Numbered from the stretch's first letter, positions 33,240 through 38,024 are shown. The stretch is DNA of 64,000 nucleotides from Ariolimax columbianus (GCA_036924085.1 JAVGWX010000019.1:22606293-22670292); one strand, 5' to 3'. Translations and numbers: made by a program. Notes: generated from the letters alone by a model not told the origin.

Positions 33240-35106
33240 TTGCGAAAGATGGGTACGTCATGAGGTCCAGCGGAATTACAAATCCGATACTACATGGTTC
33301 CGTACCATGAAAGAGAGGGCGGGACATCCAAGGAAGAGATGGGCAGACATCACTGAGTGATCAAACTTTGTCCCGGTGAGGCACAACTGGCAGCAGCGGA
33401 CAAAGAGAGACAGCATATGATTATGGGAGTGTCTTCATGTGTGACCCAATGACCTGATGGGTTACGGAATGAACTGAACTGATATATGTATATATATATA
33501 CACGCACGGGTAGGGTAGTGTGGTGTGGTGTAGTATAGTGTAGTTGTGTATTGATGTACATTATTTTAGCTGCAACATTTTATTTCACTGTAATATATTC
33601 TATAATAGTTCCGTACCTGAGAAGACGGGTGCACGTCCTTACCATCTACCACCTTTGGATCCACATGATGAATCAACAGGTGCAAATATCAGGTGAGAGG
33701 CATTTAGATAAAAAAAGCTACCTTTAGAAGATCAAATTAACAAAACTAAATTTCCTTACTAATAAAAGTACAATGTGTACAGAACTGGAGCTCGTTAGAA
33801 ACTTTCAAATGTGGTTGAGAGAAATAATTTATGCATATTATGATTTAAAGATAAAGCTAGCACAAAAATGTACTTTGAGAGGTCTGTCTATTGCACCTGG
33901 TGATAGTGTGAATGTTAAAAGGAAAACGTAGTAGTGGAAGATCTTATATGGTGCATAGTGACTCGGCTCACTATCCGAAGGTGCTGTGTTCACTCCCCAT
34001 CGTTACCCTGGAGAAGCAAACCCTTAGAAAATGCTGGAGGAAGCACCCTAGCATAAAATACATGCCGAAGCCGGATGCACTGGGCAGACAGGCGCAAAAT
34101 AAATATATAGTGCAACGCACACCGCCTTGAGAAATAGAGAATTACGGCGAACGCAGGAAAAGGAATATGGCACTTCCACTATAATTTGAAAAACTATACA
34201 TGAATTACTTCTCTTTAGTGTGTCATGCAGACAAGTGTTGGTAACCATGGATATACACAACATACTGTCTATTATGCTGTTTGTTGTTGATCTCCTAGAT
34301 GCCATGTTGTTGCTCTATCTAATATCATCTCCACCTGTTTTGCTCTTTTTCCAGCAGTTTTGCGTGTTGTCACGGTGTCCTTAAATCATTCTCATATCAT
34401 GGCCAAAAAATTGGACTTATTCTTTCTCATCTGTGCAGGTTCTGTGTACACTGGAGAGGAGTGATATGGCAAAATTATCTCCTCAATCATCTTTGTGGCA
34501 GGCACTGTCCAGCCATGCCTCTCTGGTGCTCAATATGTTTTTACAATATATAAATGTCTGTGCTCCTTGCATGTTCAATTAAACCGAATAAGTCATAGAG
34601 AAGAAGCCAAATAGATTGGGAACAGTCTGCCCTCTGGGGTAAGAGGGTTATGTTTGCAGGTGACCACCCAAACAAATGAACGGCATACTTTAATGGAATT
34701 TACCATGGAAATTAAAATTACCAAAATTACTGCTCTCACTACTTGTCCCTCATATCTGAGGTCCATAAAAGAAAAGTGGGGAAGACCAAAGAACACGTGG
34801 AAGAGGGCAGCTGGAGTCTTCTGGTACTCCAGAAAATATTCCAATATAGGAATTGGCAAAGAGCATTAATTGCAACCCTATGTTCAAAGAGAAATAGTGA
34901 TTCAGTCAAGTAAGTAGGTCACTGTAATGTTACATAATTCTTCCACATCTCAGTTAAAAAAGCTGATCTCTTGGCGTTTTTACATCTTCAGAGATGATGA
35001 GAATAGACGATCAAGAAAGAAGAAGCAAAAGAAATACAAGAGTGAAGACAAAAATGCCTTAACTGGGTCAGACGAGAGGATAGATGTCAATAGTCCAACC
35101 TCGTGA
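570..35106 (+). CDS. Ig-superfamily single-pass membrane protein, 3' part (11 exons)
   Basis: Spliced gene, 5' end outside the window. Exons: 570-738, 6725-6855, 8902-9094, 12294-12355, 16357-16545, 18932-19009, 24607-24726, 26933-27008, 29126-29251, 33609-33692, 34992-35106. All have AG/GT borders. The joined length gives 446 codons plus stop with no frame break. The order is three Ig domains, each with the Cys-Trp-Cys pattern and each split by an intron just before the YxC or FxC strand, then a linker, one hydrophobic helix (about 26 residues), a CCC juxtamembrane cluster and a cytoplasmic tail of about 115 residues. N-glycosylation sequons (NST, NIS, NST, NRT, NET, NTS) lie only on the extracellular side. 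Family knowledge suggests a cell-adhesion or recognition receptor. No specific orthologue is recognised, and it may have more Ig domains upstream. Confidence 0.85.
903..970 (+). mobile_element. hAT-like terminal fragment
   Basis: The stretch CAGCAGCTCTCAACCTGTG followed by GGTCCATGGGGTCCACGAAG resembles the CAGNGGTTCTCAACC ends of hAT DNA transposons. A second end-like piece, GAGCAGTGGTTCTCAATCTG, lies at 4712-4755. No transposase is visible. The assignment rests on the end motif only. Confidence 0.4.
972..1240 (-). mobile_element. LINE 3' fragment (CR1/L2-like C-terminal end)
   Basis: The - strand encodes SSKLDIRKYFFSQ, the conserved KLDIRKYFFSQR end of Jockey/CR1-type LINE proteins, then a degraded WNALP-like part and the 3' tail with the phrase 'agactctgcagagtctg'. 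The same tail recurs at 42030-42125, 54240-54290 and 59540-59800. Confidence 0.6.
1569..1740 (-). mobile_element. SINE family 1, partial copy
   Basis: Reverse-oriented copy of the family seen at 9482-9835, 19938-20275, 38025-38395 and 50820-50995. Shared text includes the body gttggaccgaaaggt (here as its complement) and the end agggcttggtagcgggaga with GAATGAACG-type tail. Truncated at its 5' end. Confidence 0.65.
1741..2255. other. Intron sequence without recognised features
   Basis: AT-rich intron of the Ig gene between a SINE and a LINE remnant. I see no conserved coding text or structured repeat here. Confidence 0.5.
2256..4150 (-). pseudogene. RTE-like LINE, 5'-truncated reverse transcriptase remnant
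   Basis: Three consecutive - strand frames cover the reverse transcriptase. 4201-3533 holds the palm start (GKAVDVDNIPAELL, WPTCWTKSVILPLPKSG). 3496-3287 holds EEQAGFRTGRSTIEQI and FIDFRKAFDRVWH. The region 3190-2990 encodes RFADDIDVLAGTE, the catalytic F-ADD. 2968-2456 holds the thumb (FKYLGSLISEEGS) and the C-terminal RRKMAWCGHVARSNG motif. The frames are split by frameshifts and stops, and no endonuclease domain is present, so it is dead. The 3' end has the phrase gggttacgggatgaactgaa, shared with 33239-33480 and 52025-52375. Confidence 0.85.
4712..4755 (+). mobile_element. hAT-like terminus
   Basis: GAGCAGTGGTTCTCAATCTG followed by GGGGTCCAC, a hAT-type end like that near 903. No partner terminus or transposase was identified. 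Confidence 0.35.
4760..5305 (+). pseudogene. LINE reverse transcriptase thumb/C-terminal fragment
   Basis: The + strand encodes NFTYLGNIIS and, in frame 4908-5267, LYNAIFLPTLCYLCQNWTLT, ITTEMKCLCRLLGVTRMDRI and KWFGH, the order typical of RTE/CR1-type C-terminal regions. Stops and shifts interrupt it. It ends where the 57-bp minisatellite starts. Confidence 0.7.
5308..6619. repeat. 57-bp minisatellite, 23 near-identical copies
   Basis: Unit begins catactaggggccggtcaac and runs 57 bp; 23 head-to-tail copies with almost no variation. Because 57 is a multiple of 3 and one - strand frame has no stop, the whole array is open as a 464-codon frame (19-residue unit MKRFVDRPLVCACDFQHQV). The last unit border reads cacaagaacatac like the left flank, while inner borders read cacaagcacatac. 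It lies inside an Ig-gene intron. Homogeneity implies recent expansion. A real protein is unlikely. Confidence 0.95.
6725..6855 (+). CDS. Ig gene exon: second half of Ig domain 1
   Basis: Acceptor TTGTTGTTCCACAG and donor T|GTAAGT. It contains the typical Ig F-strand text LKIEDAATYLCVASN (second cysteine), followed by the G strand ending VILQVH. It contains an NIS sequon and ends in phase 1. Confidence 0.9.
6895..7345 (-). pseudogene. RTE-like LINE 3' fragment
   Basis: The - strand frame ending near 7030 reads KMKHCWGGHLLRRTDDRWS, TAIWYPKDNKRPRGLPPT and HWSD, the conserved W-GH-R-DDRW ... KRPRGRPP-RW end of RTE-type LINE proteins. Only this end is preserved. Confidence 0.65.
7680..8300. other. 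Intron sequence, no clear feature
   Basis: AT-rich sequence with weak resemblance to antisense LINE text around 8000-8130 (phrases such as 'cacatttcagagacaaacaatagaacc'). No confident element borders. Confidence 0.4.
8310..8610 (+). pseudogene. LINE C-terminal fragment
   Basis: The + strand translates to RWRLRREKLNCMGNTCRKK, GKRRTRRQKRN (stop) and AAGIFWAEFKKMAQHRNWMK, matching the order W-GHTLRK ... GKRKRGRP ... W-ELERMAQDR-W of LINE protein ends. Several stops mark decay. Confidence 0.5.
8902..9094 (+). CDS. Ig gene exon: first part of Ig domain 2
   Basis: Acceptor CATTTTCTCAG and donor AG|GTAAGA. It reads KPIIINVNSTPEVLKIGDKF then QLTCAAI (first cysteine) and IRYEWYQG (core tryptophan), and ends at SDYADFR, which the next exon completes. 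One NST sequon is present. It ends in phase 2. Confidence 0.9.
9143..10239. mobile_element. Fold-back mariner derivative with a nested SINE
   Basis: Both ends carry the same mariner 5' terminus: TGAGGCATGTTCAAATGAAA at 9143 after TA, and its inverted, slightly changed form at 10216-10239. Each arm continues inward into the transposase start: + strand from 9305 (RVDQRAAIRFLAAEECRPVD, MQAVYGDK) and - strand from 10079 (RVDPQAVIQFLTAEGCRPVD, MQAVYGDKSV). The + arm continues after a SINE (9482-9835) as LTKDLPRPDQ and meets the - arm near 9895. The 3' half with the DDD catalytic part is absent, so it cannot encode an active enzyme. Confidence 0.8.
9482..9835 (+). mobile_element. SINE family 1, full-length copy nested in mariner
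   Basis: Flanked by the direct repeat taaacaaggacatg (9468-9481 and 9836-9849), which is also where the interrupted mariner text resumes, so borders are firm. The body starts ggatcaagatgccaagcag, has the central part gctgaagtcggatgtgttgg, and ends agggtttggtagcgggagat plus AAAGAATGAACG. Related copies lie at 1569, 19938, 38025 and 50820. About 350 bp. The head has no convincing tRNA boxes. Confidence 0.8.
10460..10620 (+). mobile_element. Diverged SINE family 1 relative
   Basis: Weak but ordered similarity to the SINE 1 body: 'cttgccaaaagcagacgtgtg', 'gtgcagatatcgtactccaactgtaaac'. Borders unclear. Confidence 0.3.
10790..11720. repeat. AT-rich minisatellite field, 20-25 bp periodicity
   Basis: About 930 bp of repeated phrases such as agaaatgttcagtatatgtt. 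The core 11260-11440 is a clean 20-bp array (unit ttagaaatgttcagtatatg, about 9 copies); towards both sides the unit becomes longer and diverged (tttgaaatgttaaaaatagg). This pattern fits an old array with a young re-expanded centre. Confidence 0.85.
11721..12293. other. Intron sequence before Ig exon 4
   Basis: AT-rich intron with no recognised element. It ends with the acceptor of the 12294 exon. An 86-codon - strand frame (11782-12042) shows no family resemblance. Confidence 0.5.
12294..12355 (+). CDS. Ig gene exon: end of Ig domain 2
   Basis: Short 62-base exon with acceptor TACTTTATTACAG and donor T|GTGAGC. It supplies CRVTNRVGVSLSDS, which gives the second cysteine of Ig domain 2 after the YADFR of the previous exon. 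It ends in phase 1. It is too short to show up as an open frame and is recognised from phase and Ig grammar. Confidence 0.85.
12520..12775 (-). repeat. Repeat X, inverted copy
   Basis: Reverse complement of the dispersed repeat found at 14345-14640, 19225-19605 and 49762-50010 (phrases actcttttgtgcgccc, tagctttcctcacatcctg, and ccatgaaacagctcgtttcc matching ggaaa-gctgtttt-catgg). Unclassified; no coding text. See the findings. Confidence 0.7.
12808..13320 (-). pseudogene. CR1/L2-like LINE reverse transcriptase fragment
   Basis: The - strand holds the start of a reverse transcriptase: ENREAANLLNQYFSTVYT, then DKYPGQDGIHPKLLFEIRDQ, NQIQQIRPVSLTSLVCKLLE and IIKENIVMHLDKK. This matches fingers-domain text (SPGPDGI...YRPVSLTS) of CR1/L2-type LINEs. 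Stop codons and shifts separate the parts; the catalytic palm is missing. Confidence 0.75.
13385..13690. repeat. 50- to 60-bp minisatellite, about 5 copies
   Basis: Units of the type aggcaggaacttgaatattg tcactcgctgttccagatttaaaatcaagt, with point differences between copies. Intronic in the Ig gene. Confidence 0.8.
14165..14345. repeat. 37-bp tandem repeat at the head of repeat X
   Basis: About four copies of ggtcaggcaaaatatgctga plus tcagacatgttagtcac. A single such unit precedes the repeat X copy that was split by the LINE at 43441, so copy number in this head varies between elements. Confidence 0.85.
14345..14640 (+). repeat. Repeat X, copy 2
   Basis: Starts 'caaaacatactggccaagac' and ends near actcattgtgagcattcac. 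It serves as the uninterrupted reference for the insertion site of the LINE at 43441-49749. No protein or RNA family recognised. Confidence 0.7.
14641..15074. other. Intron sequence, no feature recognised
   Basis: Pyrimidine-rich then AT-rich intron sequence up to the piggyBac-like element. No supported genes. Confidence 0.5.
15075..16220 (+). mobile_element. piggyBac-like DNA element, non-autonomous
   Basis: Flanked on both sides by TTAA (15075-15078 and 16217-16220), the target duplication of piggyBac transposons. The ends are 14-bp perfect inverted repeats, CTCATTCACTCCCA. Inside, the + strand has an acidic stretch (ANGSDDEDVDLYI repeated three times by a 42-bp tandem repeat at 15389-15510) like the acidic N-terminus of piggyBac transposases, but no catalytic DDD domain, so it depends on another source of transposase. 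Its 1.1 kb length suits an internally deleted copy. Confidence 0.65.
15389..15510. repeat. 42-bp tandem triplication
   Basis: Three copies of ttgctaatggtagtgatgat plus gaagatgtcgatctttatat; in frame, each encodes an acidic ANGSDDEDVD-type segment. Located inside the piggyBac-like element. Confidence 0.85.
16357..16545 (+). CDS. Ig gene exon: first part of Ig domain 3
   Basis: Acceptor ACATATATTTCAG and donor G|GTATGT. The frame, continued from the previous exon, gives FLQPVGPRKVTI, then TTVNLECLAN (first cysteine) and PSFAWYKEG (tryptophan), then MNRTMYLTLSNETG with two N-glycosylation sequons. The opposite strand also has a 60-codon open frame here that has no Ig features. Confidence 0.88.
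16560..17260. other. Intron after Ig exon 5, no clear element
   Basis: Mostly AT-rich sequence. No supported coding text until the LINE remnant at 17262. Confidence 0.45.
17262..17705 (+). pseudogene. LINE reverse transcriptase C-terminal fragment
   Basis: The + strand reads FNVKSVFLYGSETWWTAKCN, RRLHGFINGYMRKIIDIQW and NESLWETIEQNHV, the conserved 'YGCETW ... FINRCLRKI..I.W ... LW..T.Q' order of LINE C-terminal regions; the following part is frameshifted. Dead fragment in the intron before Ig exon 6. Confidence 0.75.
17711..18110. repeat. 23-bp minisatellite, about 17 copies
   Basis: Unit tgcatggtggacctcaagatcc, with variants (tgttggacc, cgtgcat). Since 3 x 23 = 69, all three + frames stay open, giving spurious frames of 83-164 codons. 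Intronic. Confidence 0.95.
18364..18601 (+). mobile_element. SINE family 2 (tRNA-derived), full copy
   Basis: Starts ggggacggcgtggttaagtgg with an A-box-like segment, and has B-box-like ggttcgatcct at 18412-18422, then a body with catgctgaagttggatgcac and a poly(A) end. Bounded by the 12-bp target duplication aaatagaactac (18352-18363 and 18602-18613). Other copies: 31529, 33930 and 50458 (inverted). Confidence 0.85.
18652..18753. repeat. 33-bp triplication ending in splice-acceptor-like motifs
   Basis: Three copies of tgaagaatttcctaactcat plus gtctttctttcag. Each ends in a pyrimidine run plus CAG, a good 3' splice-site match, about 180-250 bp before Ig exon 18932-19009. Confidence 0.9.
18932..19009 (+). 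CDS. Ig gene exon: end of Ig domain 3
   Basis: Acceptor TTCTGTTTTGCCAG and donor G|GTACTG. The 78-base exon reads DFGAYSCRAWNSDGD..., the classic D-x-G-x-Y-x-C motif that closes an Ig domain, then the G strand ending TVIE. A triplicated 33-bp acceptor-like repeat lies 180 bp upstream (18652-18753). Confidence 0.9.
19225..19605 (+). repeat. Repeat X, copy 3
   Basis: Shares with the other copies gtcagggtcaggcacaatac, ggctgttttcaaggca, gatcgatgtgatcct, gcatagcacaaccacctgga and cgcacaaaagagtaaacttac. Point differences spread along the length suggest an old family. Confidence 0.7.
19938..20275 (+). mobile_element. SINE family 1 copy
   Basis: Body cagcggtcagtgacccatag, central part gctgaaattgaatgtgtcgg, and end aggacctggaagcgggagct plus GAGAATGAACG. 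Diverged from the 9482 copy. A C/CA-rich low-complexity stretch follows at 20325-20372. Confidence 0.7.
20595..21950 (+). pseudogene. Older relative of the 1299-codon LINE, split by a nested copy
   Basis: Reverse transcriptase region closely similar to the intact LINE at 45826-49725: 'PISLLSCVGKLMEHMINTRL' up to QQAGFRQHRS, then after a nested insertion (20767-21134) TEDQITLIAQEIED, DLEKAFDKVWKEG, and the palm. It is inactive: a TAA replaces the Q codon in GVPQGG (21408), and the catalytic FADD reads FTDD. Both ends are truncated: it starts within the fingers and stops at AAWTTAAKA. It keeps LAMWTSEKN after the DD, where the intact LINE has a 3-residue deletion. Confidence 0.85.
20767..21134 (+). 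mobile_element. 5'-truncated LINE copy nested inside its own family
   Basis: Begins at the codons for ARYMTKWETEHTGY (the RNase H/C-terminal part of the LINE), runs to the element's 3' end (gtctgactgcgtacgaagaa) and the GAA-type tail. Flanked by the 15-bp target duplication agacagcacagatcc (20752-20766 and 21135-21149). One base lost in the Cys/His motif region shifts the frame. Confidence 0.9.
22000..23290 (-). pseudogene. LINE RNase H and C-terminal region, decayed (Nimb/I-type)
   Basis: Two - strand frames. 22892-22458 encodes an RNase H domain: YEEEIAAVEVAMYHLRTVFD (catalytic E), LIIFTDSLSVLQALE (catalytic D) and IQWIPGHSNTLGHDNAEDRL (His/Asp end). 22543-22307 and beyond give the C-terminal domain, with PECRLCTHTYETVE, the Cys/His motif of such LINEs. 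23040-23290 shows the linker before RNase H (MTKDHPNRHLAEKWQEKEKI). Frameshifts separate the parts. Confidence 0.75.
23290..23480 (-). pseudogene. LINE RNase H fragment
   Basis: The - strand reads CPGHAVTYGNERAHILASKT, the PGHAGVxGNERAD signature of LINE RNase H domains, with upstream and downstream parts decayed. A second LINE of similar type is at 56340-56840. Confidence 0.55.
23668..23985 (+). mobile_element. tRNA-derived SINE-like element (single copy here)
   Basis: Head resembles a tRNA: ggcgaagtggttaatctgtc (A box) and gtgtgggtttgactccgcc (B box, mutated). The tail lacks similarity to the other SINEs in the window. Anticodon-arm pairing is poor, so a functional tRNA gene is unlikely. 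Confidence 0.45.
24181..24565. repeat. Repeat Y, copy 1
   Basis: Shares ctagatgtagccgggaggag, atcttgatagactcaaacac, agcctgttaggcgccatcta and gacagctgtgccattcttgt with inverted copies at 54115-54225 and 62060-62360. Unclassified dispersed repeat just upstream of the transmembrane exon. Confidence 0.7.
24607..24726 (+). CDS. Ig gene exon: linker and transmembrane helix
   Basis: Acceptor TTCCTTACACAG and donor G|GTATGT. It starts with a short polar linker DTGNTSEESGLSTS (one sequon), then about 26 nearly uninterrupted I/L/V/F residues, then VCCCLHG. The cysteine trio just inside the membrane is a plausible palmitoylation site. It fixes the topology as extracellular Ig domains and a cytoplasmic C-terminus. 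Confidence 0.9.
25435..25800 (-). mobile_element. SINE family 3 (tRNA-like) copy, inverted
   Basis: The - strand has aaggtgttcgcctcgagtgt and ggttgcgggttcaaatcatg (B-box-like), followed by ctgatctctgagtagtgaga and a tail with aaaatctactcaaattattc. Related to 51360-51640, 53855-54115 and 58870-59135. Confidence 0.65.
25793..25850 (+). mobile_element. SINE family 1, 3' end only
   Basis: cctgttcagggcttggtagc, gggagattgagaacgaac, then an AAGAAGAAG-like tail. 5' truncated, abutting the SINE family 3 copy. Confidence 0.55.
26510..26760. repeat. Repeat Z, copy 1
   Basis: The reverse complement of parts of 36540-36770: 'ctgtcctacaatcacactct' and cctcagggtgaggcccttcc. Two-copy dispersed repeat of unknown type. 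A short direct repeat (agtattttatc x3) lies just before at 26438. Confidence 0.6.
26933..27008 (+). CDS. Ig gene exon: juxtamembrane cytoplasmic segment
   Basis: Acceptor TAATTTTTTCAG and donor GA|GTATGT. It reads VCAKKRNVSKVNPTLATD then TKHYNGE. The basic AKKR directly after the membrane helix fits the positive-inside rule. It ends in phase 2. Confidence 0.8.
27360..27625 (+). pseudogene. RTE-like LINE fragment
   Basis: Sequence 'gtgaggtttggagtctacgt' and following is clearly related to 30900-31000 (gtgaggtttggagtctgcgc). Translation resembles the C-E-V-W-S-L-R-K-S end and ER..L.ISLRDH part of RTE-type reverse transcriptases, heavily mutated. Confidence 0.55.
28000..28240 (-). pseudogene. 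LINE protein C-terminal fragment
   Basis: The - strand frame reads ARLETTMEEKSEQTKENLKM, then KVSWTELKLTAKNSKMWRAL and LCSPMF, matching the 'TWRRT.E ... W.E....A.DR..WR.L..ALC' end of LINE proteins. Confidence 0.5.
28259..28560. repeat. GT-rich minisatellite, about 21-bp unit
   Basis: About 14 copies of tactggttattgttgtgttct with variants (tgctgg, length changes). Open frames of 79-148 codons over it are low-complexity artefacts. Confidence 0.9.
29126..29251 (+). CDS. Ig gene exon: cytoplasmic tail
   Basis: Acceptor TTATCCTGCAG and donor AT|GTGAGT. It reads ESSLPPYDLKPNGNLTLN then an acidic DDNDN stretch and FPIPRSKLSP. PPYDLKP is a possible SH2/WW-type docking site, but that is inference. 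A 56-bp minisatellite begins about 35 bp after the donor. Confidence 0.8.
29285..29815. repeat. 56-bp minisatellite, about 10 copies
   Basis: Unit ttaccatggggattcattct plus ttccaacttattatcaattacaaaatttgatggttc. Begins only about 35 bp after the donor of Ig exon 29126-29251. Confidence 0.95.
29870..30410. repeat. 107-bp tandem repeat, 5 copies
   Basis: Unit starts gcatagggccaccactgtca and ends ctccaactcactttga; five nearly identical copies (the last start has gggttgcaactg). Near-identity implies recent tandem amplification. Confidence 0.95.
30690..31290 (+). pseudogene. RTE-like LINE fragment
   Basis: Reads KPIENVTSYVYLCQEINHHN, KISRKKVAGWLSFNHIK and LRKSDAEKL-like text, then AMERRVLNTFLRDH and a LINE-like end with HMVRMTDDRCT. 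This order (EN-YVYLGQEI ... GW..F..IK ... AMERRMLG..LRD) is typical of RTE reverse transcriptases. Several stops and shifts. Confidence 0.75.
31529..31787 (+). mobile_element. SINE family 2 (tRNA-derived), full copy
   Basis: Starts ggggacggcgtggcctagtgg (A box region), B-box-like ggttcgatccc, body catgctgaagtcggatgcac, poly(A) end. Flanked by the 11-bp target duplication atacctatatc (31518-31528, 31788-31798). Confidence 0.88.
31960..32390 (+). pseudogene. LINE C-terminal fragment
   Basis: Reads ESWTINKQAHRSFEAMEMWF, YRRMLQIPWTARKTNNTV and GNGKDSRKERKR, then a decayed end. This matches 'ESWT ... EMW.YRRMLRIPWTAR.TN..V ... EGKR.RG' of LINE reverse transcriptases. Confidence 0.75.
33158..33238. 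repeat. (AT)n microsatellite, about 80 bp
   Basis: Pure AT dinucleotide run, followed directly by the LINE 3' fragment. A second short AT run is at 33482-33500. Confidence 0.97.
33239..33480 (+). mobile_element. RTE-like LINE 3' end
   Basis: Same 3' end as the LINE at 2256-4150: 'ggtccagcggaattacaaat', 'catccaaggaagagatggg', and the terminal phrase gggttacggaatgaactgaa. 5' truncated. Confidence 0.75.
33609..33692 (+). CDS. Ig gene exon: cytoplasmic tail
   Basis: Acceptor ATTCTATAATAG and donor AG|GTGAGA. It reads SVPEKTGARPYHLPPLDPHD then ESTGANI, a proline-rich, tyrosine-containing segment. The phase (2 in, 2 out) keeps the frame open between neighbouring exons. It is too short to stand alone as an open frame. 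Confidence 0.8.
33930..34165 (+). mobile_element. SINE family 2, decayed copy
   Basis: gcatagtgactcggctcact, gagaagcaaacccttagaaa, catgccgaagccggatgcac and aggcgcaaaataaa. Lacks a clean head and poly(A), so older than the other two + copies. Confidence 0.7.
34740..34915 (+). pseudogene. LINE 3' coding end
   Basis: Reads KEKWGRPKNTWKRAAGVFWY and, further on, LQPYVQRE, resembling the R-x-GRPKNTWRR ... QDR ... end of RTE-like LINE proteins. Only about 100 bp before Ig exon 34992. Confidence 0.5.
34992..35106 (+). CDS. Ig gene last exon with stop codon
   Basis: Acceptor TTACATCTTCAG. It reads RDDENRRSRKKKQKKYKSED then KNALTGSDERIDVNSPTS and TGA at 35104-35106. The polybasic run could bind acidic lipids or act as a nuclear signal; this is inference. 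Sequence after the stop would be 3' UTR; an AATAAA is visible near 35876 but no poly(A) site is proven. Confidence 0.82.
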
Positions 35107-36480
35107 GATGTATATCACGTTCCACTGTTTATCATCAGACTCCTCATAGAATCTGTTTACTGTTGCCTTCAGGAATGCTCTGTTTATTAAGAATGTTGAA
35201 TAGTTTGACCTAGATAGCTAACCCTTGACTAATCAACTTTCTTTCTTACTTCTCTATTCCTTCTCCCATATCTCTACTTTCATATTGTTATAATTTCAAC
35301 TTGCTCTTTAAAAAAAATTGTAACTCCTCTTTTATTTACATATTCCAGCCATAAAGAGGCTTGTAATCTAATAATGACATACCGTACATGTTATCTTGTA
35401 TGTGTTACCCTTAATATGTACACTTATTTTTGAATTTCATCCAGTGTGCTGCTGAAGGCTTTTTTTTTCATTTGTTTTGTTATTACAAATGATTTAAATA
35501 TCAATTTTTTATCAAATCCTGAGTATCTGCACTACATTTTTTTACCCTGACTAGCAAGTCCATAAAATCCCATTCTCTTGTGCTCCTACAAAAATACTCA
35601 CAATTTAGACATGAGGAAAGCTATGTGCTATGACAAAACTATGTGCTCTAATTTATTTATTTTATCTCAAATTGACTGACCTGCTAAACTCTAATGTTCC
35701 TACTTCAGTAGAGTGTGGAATATATTCATCAAGTTTACTTGATACATTATGTGAGAAACCACTCAGGATCCTCAGAGGAACAGGTCTAGTTTGATCCTAA
35801 TCAATGAAGGAATTGTAAACGGAATCATACAGATTTTGTTTGCGTTCAAATTCAAATAACAACTTATGCTTTTCAGAATAAATACATCTAAATCCAATTT
35901 ATCATCCTCAAAATCCTTGAAATTACTTTAAACTTGTTTCGTTGTAACAAAAAAACCACCTATTCATCACAAACATCATACAAAATTATTGTGAAGACAC
36001 GCTTCAATATTTACACCACCATATTTCTTATTTCCGAACATGTGTGTACTATGTAGATGTCACTAAATTATGGCCTAAATCCAAGCAGAACAGCCCAAAA
36101 TACGACTTGAAATAATGGACCACCCATCACACCAGCAGGGAATGGGAATGGGGTATTTACACACACCTCCATATATGGGTGTCACGACTTCAAAGGGTTC
36201 AAACAATTGGTCTGATCAATCCAAAATGTTGTTCGTGATTATTTGTTTCTTCTATTGGTTGAACATGATCATGACAGTTTCTGTATTGAAAATAGTTGAG
36301 ATAACATATTTCCAGGTATTATTTATATTGTCATGAGTTTTTGTGGTTTATAATTGGAATTACTCATTAAGAACTATAGATTTACACACCTTTACTTATT
36401 AAGAACTATAGATTTACACACCTTGCTCACACTCAAATACATGTTCCCAAAATAGCTCTTTCAAATACAGTCCCCTCTAT
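35107..36480. other. 3' flank of the Ig gene
   Basis: AT-rich sequence. A poly(A) signal candidate AATAAA near 35876. A 30-bp phrase ('ttattaagaactatagattt') is duplicated at 36365-36420. No coding evidence. Confidence 0.45.
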
Positions 36481-36539
36481 ATTATTATTTTTTTTTAATG
36501 TATATATATTTTCTTCAACTCTATTCTTATTTTATGTGT

Positions 36540-36770
36540 TTGCCTCACTAGTTTCTACTGGCGGAGGCGCGCCTATTCCACCCTAGACCGTAGTCAAATT
36601 GGGCGATATTAAGACACGTAAATCAGTGCTTGGATGTATGTGTGCGTCTGTATGTACCTATGCTAGGTTTGTGCGCTCTCAGAAGCCAGCTCAACCAAAG
36701 TGCAATGGAAGGGCCTCACCCTGAGGGCGCGTGTGAAAGTTGTGTAAGAGTGTGACTGTAGGACAGATTC
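36540..36770. repeat. Repeat Z, copy 2
   Basis: Contains gcaatggaagggcctcaccc and gtaagagtgtgactgtagga, inverted relative to 26510-26760. Unclassified. Confidence 0.6.
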
Positions 36771-37227
36771 AAATGAAACAGAATGAGGTAAGAAGAGAGA
36801 GGAATAAGTCTTCTCCTCTTCTACAGTTTATATTAGCTTCATGTTTGAGTTTTTGCCTGGTACAAGTTGATGTAGATGATATATTTGTTCTGAAAAAATT
36901 AACATAATCTGGATAAAATTACATGAATGTGTTTTACTAATTTACACTACCTCACATGGTGGTCAGGAATTTATGTGGGATATAGGTTTTTGTCAGAGCT
37001 CACATATTGGTGAAATGCTTCTTCATCATTCACTGTCAAATAACCACATTTACTTCCCCTATGAATAATGTGGTCTGCCTCTAGAGTTTTTCTTTGCTAT
37101 ACAGTTAAAAATTATGGTATTGTTTAGGCTGTCATACTACTCCTTGTATGAAGCCGACATGCTTTTAGAACATGTTTAACTATTTGTTTGTGTCCCATTA
37201 TTAATCTGTTGAGCAGATGATATTTAA

Positions 37228-37298
37228 GAATTCAGGCAGTGTATGGTGACAAAAGTGTGTCGGTCGACGACAACGGTGAAGAAATGGACAATGATGTT
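37228..37298 (+). mobile_element. Solitary mariner fragment
   Basis: caggcagtgtatggtgacaa and following about 70 bp match the HTH region of the mariner at 38641-39926 (codes QAVYGDKSV). No ends nearby. Confidence 0.6.
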
Positions 37299-38024
37299 GC
37301 AATATCTTATTCTAAATATTGTCCTGTGTATCCCTTATAGAGAATATGAAGTGAATGTGTTATTACTTGATGATGTTGTGAATGTGTTTTGTTCCCTTTT
37401 ATGTGGGTAGTTTTTGCCCTAGCCTTAAATTATTATTTTTTTTTGGTTCTTCTCCCAATTTACATGGTAGTGAGTTAGTTGAAAGCAGAATAATTGTTTT
37501 TTATTGCAAAGAGAATGGGTTTTTTCCTCTGCCTCGGCATGCTCAAGCTACAATAGGTATCTGACTACAGTTAGACGTAACAAAGCAGTAAGGAAGTGAA
37601 GTGGTCACCTCCACCTTAAAAAAACAAAATAAGCCGAGACCGCATACATTGAAGTCTCTACACTTCATGTATTTTGTGATTATTTTTGCAAATTTATTTG
37701 TCATTGAGCACAGTTTTTTTTTTGTTCACTTTCAAGAAAGTCATGTTGTGCATTCTATCTTTAAGCATTACCGTTGCTATTACTGATTGTAAAATATAAT
37801 TGTTACTGTTACTTTCTACATAATTATAGCCATTATTTATATGCAATTTCTGCAGTTCTTCTATTGACTTTTAATGTATGACATTAGTAACTGTTATTGG
37901 CTCACTAAATATTTTGTATAATGAAATGTTAAATTAAAAAAGGTTCATCATCTGTTTGTTATTGTTTAATTTTTTTTTAAATCTTCTCCAAATTATTTAG
38001 ATCTATTACGGGAAACTGTCTTCT

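Noticed and set aside
33109..33360. 83-codon frame with IYIYIY run
   Set aside because: AT microsatellite plus a LINE 3' fragment.
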